Positions 35,100 through 44,560 of a DNA stretch of 64,000 nt are shown piece after piece; position 1 is the first letter of the stretch; every line of letters starts with the position of its first letter. The notes under the pieces were generated by a model. The model was not told the DNA's origin. It searched no databases and saw nothing but the letters and a program-made list of their open reading frames with translations. The DNA is from G965198795 sp965198795 (GTDB lineage: Bacteria; Pseudomonadota; Alphaproteobacteria; Rhodospirillales; Casp-alpha2): the NCBI GenBank assembly GCA_965198795.1, contig OZ240674.1, positions 620,001 to 684,000 of the forward strand. Reading direction: 5' to 3'. Position numbers and translations under genes: made by a program.

Positions 35100-35119
35100 C
35101 GCTTGTTTTCTCCCGTCTT

Positions 35120-35185
35120 GTCATCTCCGCGAAGACGGAGACCCAGCTTCCGGCCGGTCTGGATTCCCGCTTTCGCGGGAATGAC
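35120..35185. repeat. Composite palindromic repeat between odhB and lpd
   Basis: A compact 66-base copy opens GTCATCTCCGCGAAGACGG and closes CTGGATTCCCGC, TTTC, GCGGGAATGAC, so both ends can form hairpins with the GTCAT/ATGAC termini outside. It lies within the transcribed spacer of the operon. Confidence 0.7.
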
Positions 35186-35193
35186 GCGAATGA

Positions 35194-36816
35194 CTATACG
35201 TCCAACAGAATCCTCTGTGGATCCTCGATGCATTCCTTGACGCGCACCAGGAACGAGACGGCTTCGCGGCCATCGACGATCCGGTGATCATAGCTGAGGG
35301 CCAAATACATCATGGGGCGGACTTCAATATTGTCGCCACACGCCATGGGGCGCTTTTGAATTTTGTGCATGCCCAGAATGGCGGACTGCGGCATGTTGAG
35401 GATCGGCATGGAGTTCAAAGACCCGAACACCCCGCCGTTCGAGATGGTGAAGGTGCCGCCCTGCATCTCGTCAATGCCCAACTTGCCGTCCCGGGCGCGC
35501 TTGCCGAAGTTGGCGATGGTGCCCTCAATCCCCGAGAATGTCATTTCGTCCGCGTCGCGCAGCACCGGCACGACCAGCCCCTTGGGCGATCCCACGGCCA
35601 CACCGATGTTGTAATAGTTCTTATAGACGATCTCGTCGCCGAAGATTTCTGCGTTCACCGCCGGCCATTCCTTCAGCGCGATGCACGCCGCGCGGACAAA
35701 AAACGACATGAAACCCATGCGGGCCCCGTGTTTCTTCTCGAACGCGTCCTTGTAGTGGTTCCGAAGCTCCATCACCGAACCCATGTCCACCTCGTTCCAG
35801 GTGGTCAACATGGCGGCTGTGTTTTGCGCCTCTTTCAGGCGCGTGGCGATAACCTTGCGCAGCTTGGTCATCTTGACCCGTTCTTCCAGCGGGTTGTCGG
35901 GGCGCGCGGCGGCCGCGGGCGCGAACATGTTGTCGATCGACGGTGGCGGAGAGAAAAGACCCGCCGGCGCGCCACCCGGTGTTTTGGCGGCCGTGCCCGC
36001 CTGTATCGCGCGCATCACGTCGCCTTTGGTGATCCGGCCTTTGGGACCCGTGCCCTGGATCTTGCCGGGATCCAGATTGTTGTCCTCGACCAGTTTGCGA
36101 ACCGCTGGGGACAACGGCGCCGTCGCCTTGCCGCCAACGGGAACGCCGGGGGACGCCGCCGGGGCGGGAGCGGGCGGCGGGGCGGGAGCGGGCGGCGGGG
36201 CGGGAGCGGGCGCCGAGGCGGGAGCGGACGCCGAGGCGGGAGCGGACGCGGCGGGTTTCGCCGCCGGGGCGCCCGCCGTCATCACGCCAATCCGCTGGCC
36301 GGGGCCGACTTCCGCGCCTTGATCAAACTCGATGGCCGCCAGGACGCCGGCGGTTGGCGCGTTCACCTCGATGGTCACCTTGTCCGTTTCGACCTCGACC
36401 AGCAGTTCATCCGCGTCAACCGCGTCGCCGGCCTTTTTGGCCCAGGCGCCCAGCGTGCCCGTGGAAACCGATTCGCCCATCACCGGCGTGAGGATTTCCA
36501 CGGCGTTCCCGCCAGACGCCGGAGCAACCGCCGCCGTGGCGGGGGGGGATGGAGCAGCGGCGGGGGCGGTTCCGGCGGAGCCCTCGTCCAGGGTGCACAG
36601 CAGCGCGCCGACGGCGACTTCCGCTCCTTCCCCGGCGACGATGCCGCCCATCGCGCCCGCAGCGGGCGCGTTGACCTCGACCGTTACCTTGTCGGTTTCC
36701 AGTTCACACAAAGGCTCGTCCCGGGCGACGGCGTCGCCGGGGGCCTTGAACCATTTGGCGACGATCGCCTCGGTAACGCTCTCACCCAGCGCCGGGACGT
36801 TTACTTCAATGGCCAT
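35194..36816 (-). CDS. sucB: 2-oxoglutarate dehydrogenase E2 (dihydrolipoamide succinyltransferase) with two lipoyl domains
   Basis: E2o transfers succinyl from the lipoyl arm to CoA. The 540-residue protein has two tandem lipoyl domains: lysine K43 in ETDKVTVEVNAP and K146 in ETDKVTIEVNAP. Most E2o proteins have one. A Pro/Ala linker (about 182-228) precedes the E1/E3-binding domain (about 233-270, AVRKLVEDNNLDPGKI). The acyltransferase core ends with the active-site SYDHRIVDGREA (H511, D515). The linker is encoded by five 18-base units at 36161-36250. It lies between sucA and lpd in the operon. Confidence 0.96.
   Translation of the reverse strand: MAIEVNVPALGESVTEAIVAKWFKAPGDAVARDEPLCELETDKVTVEVNAPAAGAMGGIVAGEGAEVAVGALLCTLDEGSAGTAPAAAPSPPATAAVAPASGGNAVEILTPVMGESVSTGTLGAWAKKAGDAVDADELLVEVETDKVTIEVNAPTAGVLAAIEFDQGAEVGPGQRIGVMTAGAPAAKPAASAPASASAPASAPAPAPPPAPAPPPAPAPAASPGVPVGGKATAPLSPAVRKLVEDNNLDPGKIQGTGPKGRITKGDVMRAIQAGTAAKTPGGAPAGLFSPPPSIDNMFAPAAAARPDNPLEERVKMTKLRKVIATRLKEAQNTAAMLTTWNEVDMGSVMELRNHYKDAFEKKHGARMGFMSFFVRAACIALKEWPAVNAEIFGDEIVYKNYYNIGVAVGSPKGLVVPVLRDADEMTFSGIEGTIANFGKRARDGKLGIDEMQGGTFTISNGGVFGSLNSMPILNMPQSAILGMHKIQKRPMACGDNIEVRPMMYLALSYDHRIVDGREAVSFLVRVKECIEDPQRILLDV
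36161..36250. repeat. Tandem 18-base repeat coding the E2 linker
   Basis: Five consecutive 18-base units (first three GGGGCGGGAGCGGGCGGC-like, last two GAGGCGGGAGCGGACGCC-like) encode the Ala/Pro and Ser/Ala/Pro linker of sucB. Slippage here would change linker length without shifting the frame. Confidence 0.85.
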
Positions 36817-36860
36817 GGAAGTGTTCCTTCATCCTCATGCGACCAGGGCGGGGACGCGGC

Positions 36861-39797
36861 TCAGCGCTTGCCCCGTGTTTTCCCCGGCGGGGTCAACGCC
36901 GCGCCGATCAGGGATTTTTGTTCGTCGGCGTGACGCTTGGCGAGACCGGTCGCCGGTGACGCCGCCGGGCCGCGCCCTGAATAGCTGGGCAGGCGTTGAT
37001 CCTTGCCAAGCTCGTCCATTACCTCCAACAGCGGCTCCAGCACGTAGGACCAGGAACCCATGTTGCGGGGTTCTTCCTGACACCACATGATTTCCGCGTT
37101 CTTGAACGGTTTCAATTCTTCCAGAAGCGCCGATTTCGGGAACGGAAAAAGTTGCTCCAAACGCATCAGATAAACATCCTTGACGCCACGCGCCTCGCGT
37201 TCCTCCAACAGGTCATAATAGACCTTGCCGGCGCACAGCACGACGCGCTTGATCTTGGCGGGCGCGGCCAGCCCGTCCTTGCCGTCGTCCCATAGCACGC
37301 GGTGGAAGGTGGCGTCCGCCCCCATCTCTTCCAGGCGCGAGACGCAGCGCTTGTGGCGCAGGAGAGACTTCGGCGTCATCAGAATCAGCGGTTTCCGGAA
37401 ATCCCGTCGAATCTGGCGGCGTAACGCATGGAAGTAGTTGGCGGGCGACGTCACGTTACAGACCTGCCAGTTATCATCCGCCGAATTCTGAAGATAGCGC
37501 TCAAGCCGCGCCGAGGAGTGTTCCGGCCCCTGGCCTTCATAACCGTGAGGCAACAGCATGACGACGCCCGACATGCGAAGCCACTTGGTTTCACCGGATG
37601 AGATGAACTGATCGATGATCACTTGAGCCCCGTTGGCGAAGTCGCCGAATTGCGCTTCCCAAAGGGTGAGGGTCTGAGGCTCGGCCAGGGAATAGCCGTA
37701 CTCAAAACCCAGCACGCCAGCTTCGGACAGAGGTGAATTCAACACCTCGAACGGCGCCTGGCCAAAGCGGATGTTGTTCAACGGCGTGAAGCGGTCTTCG
37801 TTCTCCTGATCGATCAGCACGGCGTGGCGCTGCGAGAAGGTGCCGCGCTCCGAGTCCTGGCCCGACAACCGGACCGGATGACCTTCCAGAAGCAGAGTGC
37901 CGAACGCCAGCGCTTCCGCCGTCGCCCAATCAATACCTTCGCCAGTGTCGATCATCTTCCGCTTGGCGTCCAACTGGCGTTTGATTTTGGAATGCAGGTT
38001 GAAGTTTTCCGGAACACTGGTGAGCGACGCGCCGACTTCTTTCAAGAAATCCATGTTGACGCCGGTCTTGCCGCGCCGGGCGTCGTTGGTCGCCAGAGAA
38101 AGGCCGGCCCATTTGCCGTCCAGCCAGTCGGCCTTGTTGGCCTTGTAGCCGGCGGCGGCCTCGAAGGCCGCGTCGAGCTGGCTGGAGAATTCCTTGATCT
38201 GACCCTTGATCTCGTCTTCCGACATGACCTTTTCCTTGATCAGCCGCTGCGCGTACATGTTCAGCGTGGTCGGATGCCTGGCGATGGCGTTGTACATTTT
38301 CGGCTGGGTGAACGTCGGCTCATCTCCTTCGTTGTGGCCGTGGCGGCGGTAACAGATCAAATCGACGACCACGTCCTTTTTGAACCGTTGGCGGTATTCA
38401 ATGGCGATCCGTGCGCAATGCACGGCCGCTTCCACATCATCGGAATTCACGTGGAAGATGGGCGCCGCCACCATCTTGGCCACGTCCGAGCAATAGGGCG
38501 ACGAGCGGTGCTGCTTCGGATTGGTGGTGAAACCGATCTGGTTGTTGATGATGATATGGATCGTGCCGCCCGTCTGGTAGCCGTAGAGTTGGCTGAGTTC
38601 GAGAGCCTCCGGCACCAGGCCCTGACCGGCGAAAGCCGCGTCGCCGTGTAACAGCAGGGTCGCGACTTTTTCCATCTCGCTGTCGTTCTTCTGGCGCTGT
38701 TTGGCGCGTACCTTACCCAGGCAAACAGTGTTCACGCATTCCAGGTGCGACGGGTTGGCCGTGAGGGACAGGTGAACGGAACGTCCGTCAAAGGACCGGT
38801 CCGCGCTGGCGCCCAGGTGATACTTCACATCGCCCGATCCGCCGACGTCCTCGGGCTTCGACGCGCCGCCCTGGAATTCGTGGAAGATCGCCTGAAACGG
38901 TTTCGACATGACGTTGGCCAGAACGTTCAAGCGGCCCCGGTGGGCCATGCCGAGCACGACTTCCTCCAGGCCCAGTTGCGAGCCGCGCTTGAATATCTGC
39001 TCCATGGCCGGAACCAGGCTTTCCCCGCCGTCCAGGCCGAAGCGTTTGGTGCCGGTGAATTTCTTGTCCAAATAGCGCTCAAACCCCTCCGTTTCGATCA
39101 GACGGTTGAGGATCGCCTTCTTGCCTTCCTTGGTGAAGGTGGTCTGGTTGTGAATACGCTCAATGCGTTCTTGCAGCCAGGTTTTCTCTTCCGGGTCCTG
39201 GATGTGCATGAACTCAAGGCCGATGGACCCGCAGTATGTTTCCTGAAGTATCCGCACAATCTCGCGCACGGTGGCGGTTTCCAGCCCCAGCACGTAGTTG
39301 ATGAAGATCTCGCGGTCCATGTCCTTTTCCGTGAAGCCATAAGTCGCGGGATCGAGCTCGGGGTGATTTTCCGGCGGCGTCAAGCCAAGAGGATCGGTGT
39401 TCGCATGCAAATGACCGCGCACCCGATAGGCCCGGATCAGCATCAGGGCGCGGATACTGTCCATTGTGGCTTCGCGCACCTTGGCGCCGCTGACGCGCCT
39501 GGCGCCGCGGAAGTTGCGGGCTTCCTCGGGAGGGCGGCTATCGTCATCGCCGTGCATTTGCTCGGACAATGAGGAGACCTCCGTGCCGCCAATGACGCGG
39601 CCGTCGGCTGGCGACCAACTGGCGCCTTCCTGTTCCCGGCTGACAATCCGGCGGTCGTCTTCCAGATCTTTGAAGAATTCCTGCCACTGGAGATCAACGC
39701 CGCCCGGGTCGTCCTGGTAGCGTTCGTAGAGTTCGGCAATATAGACGGCGTTGCCCGTATACAGAAATTGCGAAGGGTCGAGATCGGCGTGGCTCAT
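36861..39797 (-). CDS. sucA: 2-oxoglutarate dehydrogenase E1
   Basis: E1o decarboxylates 2-oxoglutarate with thiamine diphosphate and succinylates the E2 lipoyl arm. The 978-residue length is normal. The N-terminal start QFLYTGNAVYIAELYERY is followed by LVLGMAHRGRLNVLANV (here VVLGMAHRGRLNVLANVMSK). The ThDP-binding aspartate region is VHGDAAFAGQG (present as LLLHGDAAFAGQGLVPE). Late motifs are FGFEYGYS (here LGFEYGYSLAEP) and a C-terminal FPFPK. The ATG at 39797 has the usual alphaproteobacterial start MSHADLDPSQF. It follows sucD after a 180-base gap and precedes sucB. Confidence 0.97.
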   Translation of the reverse strand: MSHADLDPSQFLYTGNAVYIAELYERYQDDPGGVDLQWQEFFKDLEDDRRIVSREQEGASWSPADGRVIGGTEVSSLSEQMHGDDDSRPPEEARNFRGARRVSGAKVREATMDSIRALMLIRAYRVRGHLHANTDPLGLTPPENHPELDPATYGFTEKDMDREIFINYVLGLETATVREIVRILQETYCGSIGLEFMHIQDPEEKTWLQERIERIHNQTTFTKEGKKAILNRLIETEGFERYLDKKFTGTKRFGLDGGESLVPAMEQIFKRGSQLGLEEVVLGMAHRGRLNVLANVMSKPFQAIFHEFQGGASKPEDVGGSGDVKYHLGASADRSFDGRSVHLSLTANPSHLECVNTVCLGKVRAKQRQKNDSEMEKVATLLLHGDAAFAGQGLVPEALELSQLYGYQTGGTIHIIINNQIGFTTNPKQHRSSPYCSDVAKMVAAPIFHVNSDDVEAAVHCARIAIEYRQRFKKDVVVDLICYRRHGHNEGDEPTFTQPKMYNAIARHPTTLNMYAQRLIKEKVMSEDEIKGQIKEFSSQLDAAFEAAAGYKANKADWLDGKWAGLSLATNDARRGKTGVNMDFLKEVGASLTSVPENFNLHSKIKRQLDAKRKMIDTGEGIDWATAEALAFGTLLLEGHPVRLSGQDSERGTFSQRHAVLIDQENEDRFTPLNNIRFGQAPFEVLNSPLSEAGVLGFEYGYSLAEPQTLTLWEAQFGDFANGAQVIIDQFISSGETKWLRMSGVVMLLPHGYEGQGPEHSSARLERYLQNSADDNWQVCNVTSPANYFHALRRQIRRDFRKPLILMTPKSLLRHKRCVSRLEEMGADATFHRVLWDDGKDGLAAPAKIKRVVLCAGKVYYDLLEEREARGVKDVYLMRLEQLFPFPKSALLEELKPFKNAEIMWCQEEPRNMGSWSYVLEPLLEVMDELGKDQRLPSYSGRGPAASPATGLAKRHADEQKSLIGAALTPPGKTRGKR

Positions 39798-39979
39798 GCG
39801 ATACGGCGCGCCGCTTGCCGGCGCGCCCTCCCCTATGTGGTCATGCTCTTGGGATCATATGAGGAAGAAGCGCCCGCATTGAAGCTTTTTTTATTTGTTT
39901 AAAGACGGTTACGCCCGCAGCCCGGCGCGGGTCGCGGATGCGCCGCGTTTCATGCGAGCCGGTCTTCGGAGCAATTGAC

Positions 39980-40855
39980 TCAGCCCGGAAAGATCTCGGC
40001 CATTCTGGCGCCGATATCGGCCGGGCTGTCGACGACATGAACGCCCGCGCCCTTCATGGCGGCGATCTTGTCTTCCGCGCCGCCCTTGCCGCCGGAAATG
40101 ATGGCCCCGGCGTGCCCCATACGCCGGCCCGGAGGGGCCGTGCGTCCGGCGATGAAACCGACAACCGGTTTCTTGCAGCCGGACGCTTTCAGAAGTTCCG
40201 CGCCGTCTTCTTCCGCCGATCCGCCGATCTCGCCAATCATGACGATGGCTTCCGTGGCGTCGTCCTCGATGAACATGGTCAGCGCGTCGACGAAGCCGGT
40301 GCCGTTCACCGGGTCTCCGCCGATGCCGATGCAGGTGGTTTGACCTAAACCGGCGGCGGTTGTTTGCGCGACGGCCTCGTAGGTCAGCGTGCCCGAACGG
40401 GACACGACGCCCACCTTGCCCGGTTTGTGGATATGGCCCGGCATGATGCCGATTTTACACTCGCCGGGCGTGATGACTCCCGGACAATTCGGGCCGATCA
40501 GCCGAGTATTGGAGGTTTGCAGCGCACGTTTCACGGCGATCATGTCCATCACTGGAATACCTTCGGTGATGCAACAGACCAGCGGGATTTCCGCATCAAT
40601 AGCTTCCATGATCGCATCGGCCGCGAAGGGCGGCGGCACGTAGATCACCGATGCGTCGGCGCCCGTTTTATCAACCGCGTCGGCCACCGTGTCGAACACC
40701 GGCAGATCCAAATGTTTGGAGCCGCCCTTGCCCGGCGTCACGCCGCCGACCATTTTCGTGCCGTAGGCGATGGCTTGTTCGGAGTGGAAAGTGCCCTGCG
40801 CGCCGGTGAATCCCTGGCAGATCACTCTGGTGCCGGAGTTTACGAGAACGGCCAT
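39980..40855 (-). CDS. sucD: Succinyl-CoA synthetase alpha subunit
   Basis: The alpha subunit binds CoA and carries the phosphohistidine that relays phosphate to ADP or GDP. The 291-residue protein starts AVLVNSGTRVICQGFTG, contains the CoA-site PGKGGSKHLDLPVFD and LIGPNCPGVITPGECKIG, and has the phosphorylated histidine in RMGHAGAIISGGKG (H248). It lies three bases after sucC and is the second gene of the leftward operon that starts at mdh. Confidence 0.97.
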   Translation of the reverse strand: MAVLVNSGTRVICQGFTGAQGTFHSEQAIAYGTKMVGGVTPGKGGSKHLDLPVFDTVADAVDKTGADASVIYVPPPFAADAIMEAIDAEIPLVCCITEGIPVMDMIAVKRALQTSNTRLIGPNCPGVITPGECKIGIMPGHIHKPGKVGVVSRSGTLTYEAVAQTTAAGLGQTTCIGIGGDPVNGTGFVDALTMFIEDDATEAIVMIGEIGGSAEEDGAELLKASGCKKPVVGFIAGRTAPPGRRMGHAGAIISGGKGGAEDKIAAMKGAGVHVVDSPADIGARMAEIFPG

Positions 40856-40858
40856 GGT

Positions 40859-42052
40859 TTATGCCTCCTTCACGGCGGCGACGATCTTCCGCGCCGCGTC
40901 CGACAGATTATCGGCGGATTTGATGGGCAAGCCGCTGTCAGCCAGAATCCGCTTGCCTTTTTCGACGTTGGTGCCTTCCAGACGGACGACCAGAGGCACG
41001 TTTAGGCTGACCTCCCTGGCCGCGGCCACGACGCCTTCGGCGATCACGTCGCAGCGCATGATGCCGCCGAAGATGTTGACCAGGATGCCCTCGACGTTGG
41101 GATCGGAGAGAATGATCTTGAAGGCTTCGGTGACGCGCTCTTTCGTGGCGCCGCCGCCCACGTCCAGAAAGTTCGCGGGCGAGCCGCCGACCAGCTGGAT
41201 GATGTCCATGGTCGCCATGGCCAGGCCCGCGCCGTTCACCATGCAGCCGATGGAGCCGTCTAGCTTGATGTAGTTCAGTTCGTGCTTGGCGGCGCGAAGT
41301 TCCATGGGATCTTCTTCGTCCTCATCGCGCATCGCGTCCACGTCCTTTTGACGGAATAGCGCGTTGTCGTCGAAGTTCATTTTGGCGTCGAGCGCGACGA
41401 CGTCGCCGGATCCGGTGACGACCAGCGGGTTGATTTCCACCAACGAGCAATCCGTGTCGCAATAGGCCCGGTAGAGCGCCATGACGAACGTGACGCAGGA
41501 TTTCACCTGCGCGCCCTCAAGGCCCAGACCGAACGCGATCTTGCGCGCATGGTAGGGCTGAACGCCGGTGATCGGATCGATCCGCACTTTGATGATCTTC
41601 TCGGGCGTTTCGCGGGCGACCTCCTCGATTTCCATGCCGCCCTCGGTCGAGGCCATGATCGTAAGGCGGGACGTCTCGCGGTCCAGCAACATGCCGAGGT
41701 ACAGTTCGCGGGCAATGTCGCAGCCGTCCTCGATATAGAGGCGTTTGACTTCCTTACCCGCCTCGCCGGTCTGCTTGGTGACCAGGGTCCGGCCCAGCAT
41801 GGCCTCGGCGTTGGCTTTCACCTCGCCGATGGACTTGGAGACGCGCACGCCGCCCTTGCCGCCGGGATCGTCTTTGAAGCGCCCCGCGCCGCGGCCACCG
41901 GCGTGTATCTGGGATTTCACGACCCAGACCGGGCCGCCCAGTTCCTCCGCTTGTCTGACGGCTTCTTCCGGCGTGCGGGCGACCCCGCCTTTCGGCGTCG
42001 CCACCCCGTATTTTCTCAGGAGTTCCTTGCCCTGATACTCGTGGATATTCAT
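40859..42052 (-). CDS. sucC: Succinyl-CoA synthetase beta subunit
   Basis: The beta subunit grips the nucleotide and forms succinyl phosphate. The 397-residue protein opens MNIHEYQGKELLRKYGV, has the ATP-grasp pattern VWVVKSQIHAGGRG, and ends with VPLVVRLEGTNVEKGKRIL. The segments NPLVVTGSGDVVALDAK and GSIGCMVNGAGLAMATMD are typical. The gatekeeper region that sets ADP versus GDP preference cannot be decided by eye. The gene follows mdh by 63 bases. Confidence 0.97.
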   Translation of the reverse strand: MNIHEYQGKELLRKYGVATPKGGVARTPEEAVRQAEELGGPVWVVKSQIHAGGRGAGRFKDDPGGKGGVRVSKSIGEVKANAEAMLGRTLVTKQTGEAGKEVKRLYIEDGCDIARELYLGMLLDRETSRLTIMASTEGGMEIEEVARETPEKIIKVRIDPITGVQPYHARKIAFGLGLEGAQVKSCVTFVMALYRAYCDTDCSLVEINPLVVTGSGDVVALDAKMNFDDNALFRQKDVDAMRDEDEEDPMELRAAKHELNYIKLDGSIGCMVNGAGLAMATMDIIQLVGGSPANFLDVGGGATKERVTEAFKIILSDPNVEGILVNIFGGIMRCDVIAEGVVAAAREVSLNVPLVVRLEGTNVEKGKRILADSGLPIKSADNLSDAARKIVAAVKEA

Positions 42053-42115
42053 GTTAGACCTCTCCTGCCGGGTCTTCGGGCGGGCGGGTTGCGCCCGAAG
42101 ACGTCCATCCCCGGT

Positions 42116-43066
42116 TCAGCCCGCCTTCCTGGTTATCTCGACCAGTTCCTTTACGGCCGCGACCGAAACGTCGAAATTGGCTTTTTCCTCGGCGTCCAGC
42201 TCAATCTCAACGATGCGTTCGACGCCGCCCTCGCCAATCACGACCGGCACGCCGACGTAAATGCCGTCAACGCCATATTGGCCGCTAAGGTATGCGGCGC
42301 AGGGCATGACGCGTTTCTTGTCCTTGAGATACGAGTCCGCCATGGCGATAGCGGAGGACGCCGGGGCGTAAAAGGCGGAGCCGGTTTTCAGCAACGCGAC
42401 GATCTCGCCGCCGCCGCCCCGCGTGCGCTTGACGATCGCGTCGATTTTTTCTTGAGTGGACCAGCCCATCTTGATCAAGTCGGGGACCGGAATGCCCGCG
42501 ACGGTGGAGTAGCGGATCGACGGCACCATGGTGTCGCCGTGGCCGCCCAGCACGAAGGCGGTGACGTCTTCGACGGAGACGTTGAATTCCTCGGCCAGGA
42601 AGTAGCGGAACCGGGCGCTGTCCAGCACGCCGGCCATGCCGACGACTTTCCCGGCTGGCAGGCCGGAGGCTTCTTGAAGCACTTGCACCATGGCGTCCAG
42701 CGGGTTGGTGATGCAGATGACAAAGGCGTTCGGCGCATTCTTTTTAACGCCTTCGCCGACCTGCTTCATGACGCTGGTGTTAATGCCGATCAGATCGTCG
42801 CGGCTCATGCCGGGTTTCCGCGCCACGCCGGCGGTGACGATGCAAACATCGGCGCCCGCGATGGCGTCGTAGCTGTTGGCCCCGGTCATGACGGAGTCAA
42901 AGCCCTCGACCGGCGAACTCTCGACCAAATCCAGCGCTTTGCCCTGGGGAACGCCCTCGGCGATGTCGAATAAGACGACGTCGCCCAGTTCCTTTAAGCC
43001 GGCCAAGTGCGCCAGCGTGCCGCCGATGTTGCCCGCGCCGATCAGCGCAATCTTATTTCGTGCCAT
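42116..43066 (-). CDS. mdh: Malate dehydrogenase
   Basis: Malate dehydrogenase interconverts malate and oxaloacetate with NAD. The 316-residue LDH-like enzyme has the nucleotide motif IGAGNIGG (9-16), substrate arginines in VARKPGMSR (R83, R89) and the catalytic histidine in LGGHGDTMVP (H176). The ATG at 43066 has a strong GGAGGGGC site before it. The frame stays open further, without family sequence. It heads the mdh-sucC-sucD-sucA-sucB-lpd operon, and zapE lies upstream in the same direction. Confidence 0.97.
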   Translation of the reverse strand: MARNKIALIGAGNIGGTLAHLAGLKELGDVVLFDIAEGVPQGKALDLVESSPVEGFDSVMTGANSYDAIAGADVCIVTAGVARKPGMSRDDLIGINTSVMKQVGEGVKKNAPNAFVICITNPLDAMVQVLQEASGLPAGKVVGMAGVLDSARFRYFLAEEFNVSVEDVTAFVLGGHGDTMVPSIRYSTVAGIPVPDLIKMGWSTQEKIDAIVKRTRGGGGEIVALLKTGSAFYAPASSAIAMADSYLKDKKRVMPCAAYLSGQYGVDGIYVGVPVVIGEGGVERIVEIELDAEEKANFDVSVAAVKELVEITRKAG

Positions 43067-43298
43067 CAGAGCCCCTCCAATCCAGATCGCGAGTTGAGGA
43101 AGACGCCGATCAACCATGCCCGCCGCCGTCCCTGCTGGCGCACCGCGCTCCCGTCCGGCGCAAACAGCCGAGAATTGTGGTACTCCCTTTCGCGGGAAAG
43201 GGCAACACGCGGGGCCGTTGCATGAGACGCGCCAGACTTTTGAGCGCGCGTGGATGGGCCAGAGGCAGCCGCGCGTCCGGAAACGTCTCCGAATCCGG

Positions 43299-44450
43299 TC
43301 ATGCGGCCTGGCGTTCGGGATTATGCGGCTGGGCGATGTAATCCTCGGCCTGCATCTCCATCAGGCGGGAGACCGTGCGTTCAAACTCAAACGCGCCGTC
43401 TCCTTCCGTGTAGAGTTCCTGCGGGGGCGCGTCCGCGCTGATCACCACATTGGCGCGCGCGTCATAGAGCGCGTCGATCAGCGTGACGAAGCGTTTCGCC
43501 TGGTTGCGGTTTTCCGGCCCCAGTTTCGGCACGCCGCGGATGAACACCGTATGGAACCGCCCGGCGATCGCCAGATAGTCGCCGGGCCCCAGGGGCCGGC
43601 CGCAGAGCTCCTCGAAGCTGGAATAGGCGACGCCTTCCGCGGCGAGAGACAGGGGCACGTCCCGGCCGTTCGCCATCAGTCTCACCGGGCGCGCCTCGGC
43701 GCAGAGCGTCAGGTCACGGAACCCGGTTTTCAACCGCTGTTCCGCGTCGTCATCGGCGGGCGTCATGTAAGAGTTCAGGGCGCGCAGACGCTCCAGCCGG
43801 TAGTCGACGCCATTATCCAATTCCAGGACGTCCATCTTTTCCATGAACAGATTGATAAAGGGCAAGAAACGGTCGCGCTGCAGGCCGTCCCTGTATAAAT
43901 CCTCTGGATGCCGGTTGGACGTCGCCACGACGACGACGCCCGCCTCGAACAGTGTTTCGAACAGCCGTCCCAGAATCATGGCGTCCGCAATATCGGTGAC
44001 GTGGAACTCGTCAAAGCAAAGCAGCCACGCCTGATCGACGATAACCTTCGCCAACGCCGGCAGCGGGTCTTTGGATTGGGCGGCCTTGCCCGCTTTCTGG
44101 GCCTCACGGAAGGCGTGCACCCGTTTATGCACTTCTTGCATGAAAGCGTGGAAGTGAACGTGCTTGCGTTCCGATATCGCGGCGTTTTCGTAGAACAGGT
44201 CCATCAACATGGTCTTGCCGCGTCCAACCCCGCCCCACATGTAAAGACCCTTTGGCGTCGGCAGTTTCTTTTTCCCGAAACCCAGCCGTTGGCGCCAGCC
44301 GGTCCGGCCCATCTGCTGGCTGTAGTCCTGAAGATTCTCGTAAAGCAGTTGAAGCGCGCCGACCGCACGCGCTTGCGCTGGGTCCGGATGGACGGTCTCG
44401 TCCTCCAGCATTCCGCGATAGGCGTCGATGGGTTCGTTGACGACGAACAC
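43299..44450 (-). CDS. zapE: Cell division protein ZapE (AFG1-like ATPase)
   Basis: ZapE is an ATPase that modulates the FtsZ ring, and its AFG1 relatives act on mitochondrial oxidases. The 383-residue protein has Walker A WGGVGRGKTMLMDLFYE (here with MLMDLFY) and LLCFDEFHVTDIADAMILGRL with the Walker B DE. TSNRHPEDLYRDGLQRDRF follows, and then FIRGVPKLGPENRNQAKRFV in the C-terminal part. GTG at 44450 is the likely start. It is one gene upstream of mdh and separated from it by 230 bases, so independent transcription is possible. Confidence 0.92.
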   Translation of the reverse strand: MFVVNEPIDAYRGMLEDETVHPDPAQARAVGALQLLYENLQDYSQQMGRTGWRQRLGFGKKKLPTPKGLYMWGGVGRGKTMLMDLFYENAAISERKHVHFHAFMQEVHKRVHAFREAQKAGKAAQSKDPLPALAKVIVDQAWLLCFDEFHVTDIADAMILGRLFETLFEAGVVVVATSNRHPEDLYRDGLQRDRFLPFINLFMEKMDVLELDNGVDYRLERLRALNSYMTPADDDAEQRLKTGFRDLTLCAEARPVRLMANGRDVPLSLAAEGVAYSSFEELCGRPLGPGDYLAIAGRFHTVFIRGVPKLGPENRNQAKRFVTLIDALYDARANVVISADAPPQELYTEGDGAFEFERTVSRLMEMQAEDYIAQPHNPERQAA

Positions 44451-44560
44451 GTAAGTTCAATCTCCGCTTGTTTTGGTCTCGGATGAGAACAATAAAGATT
44501 ACGCCGGATGACGGAGCGCGTCCATCAACGGCGCCGGGGCGGGGCTTTGAGACGGGCGTG

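Noticed and set aside
35284..36933. 549-codon rightward open frame opposite sucB
   Set aside because: Glycine/arginine repeats come from the tandem linker repeats read backwards. The sucB reading has all domains and catalytic residues.
41549..42973. 474-codon rightward open frame opposite mdh and sucC
   Set aside because: Spans two well-defined genes on the other strand and shows no motif.
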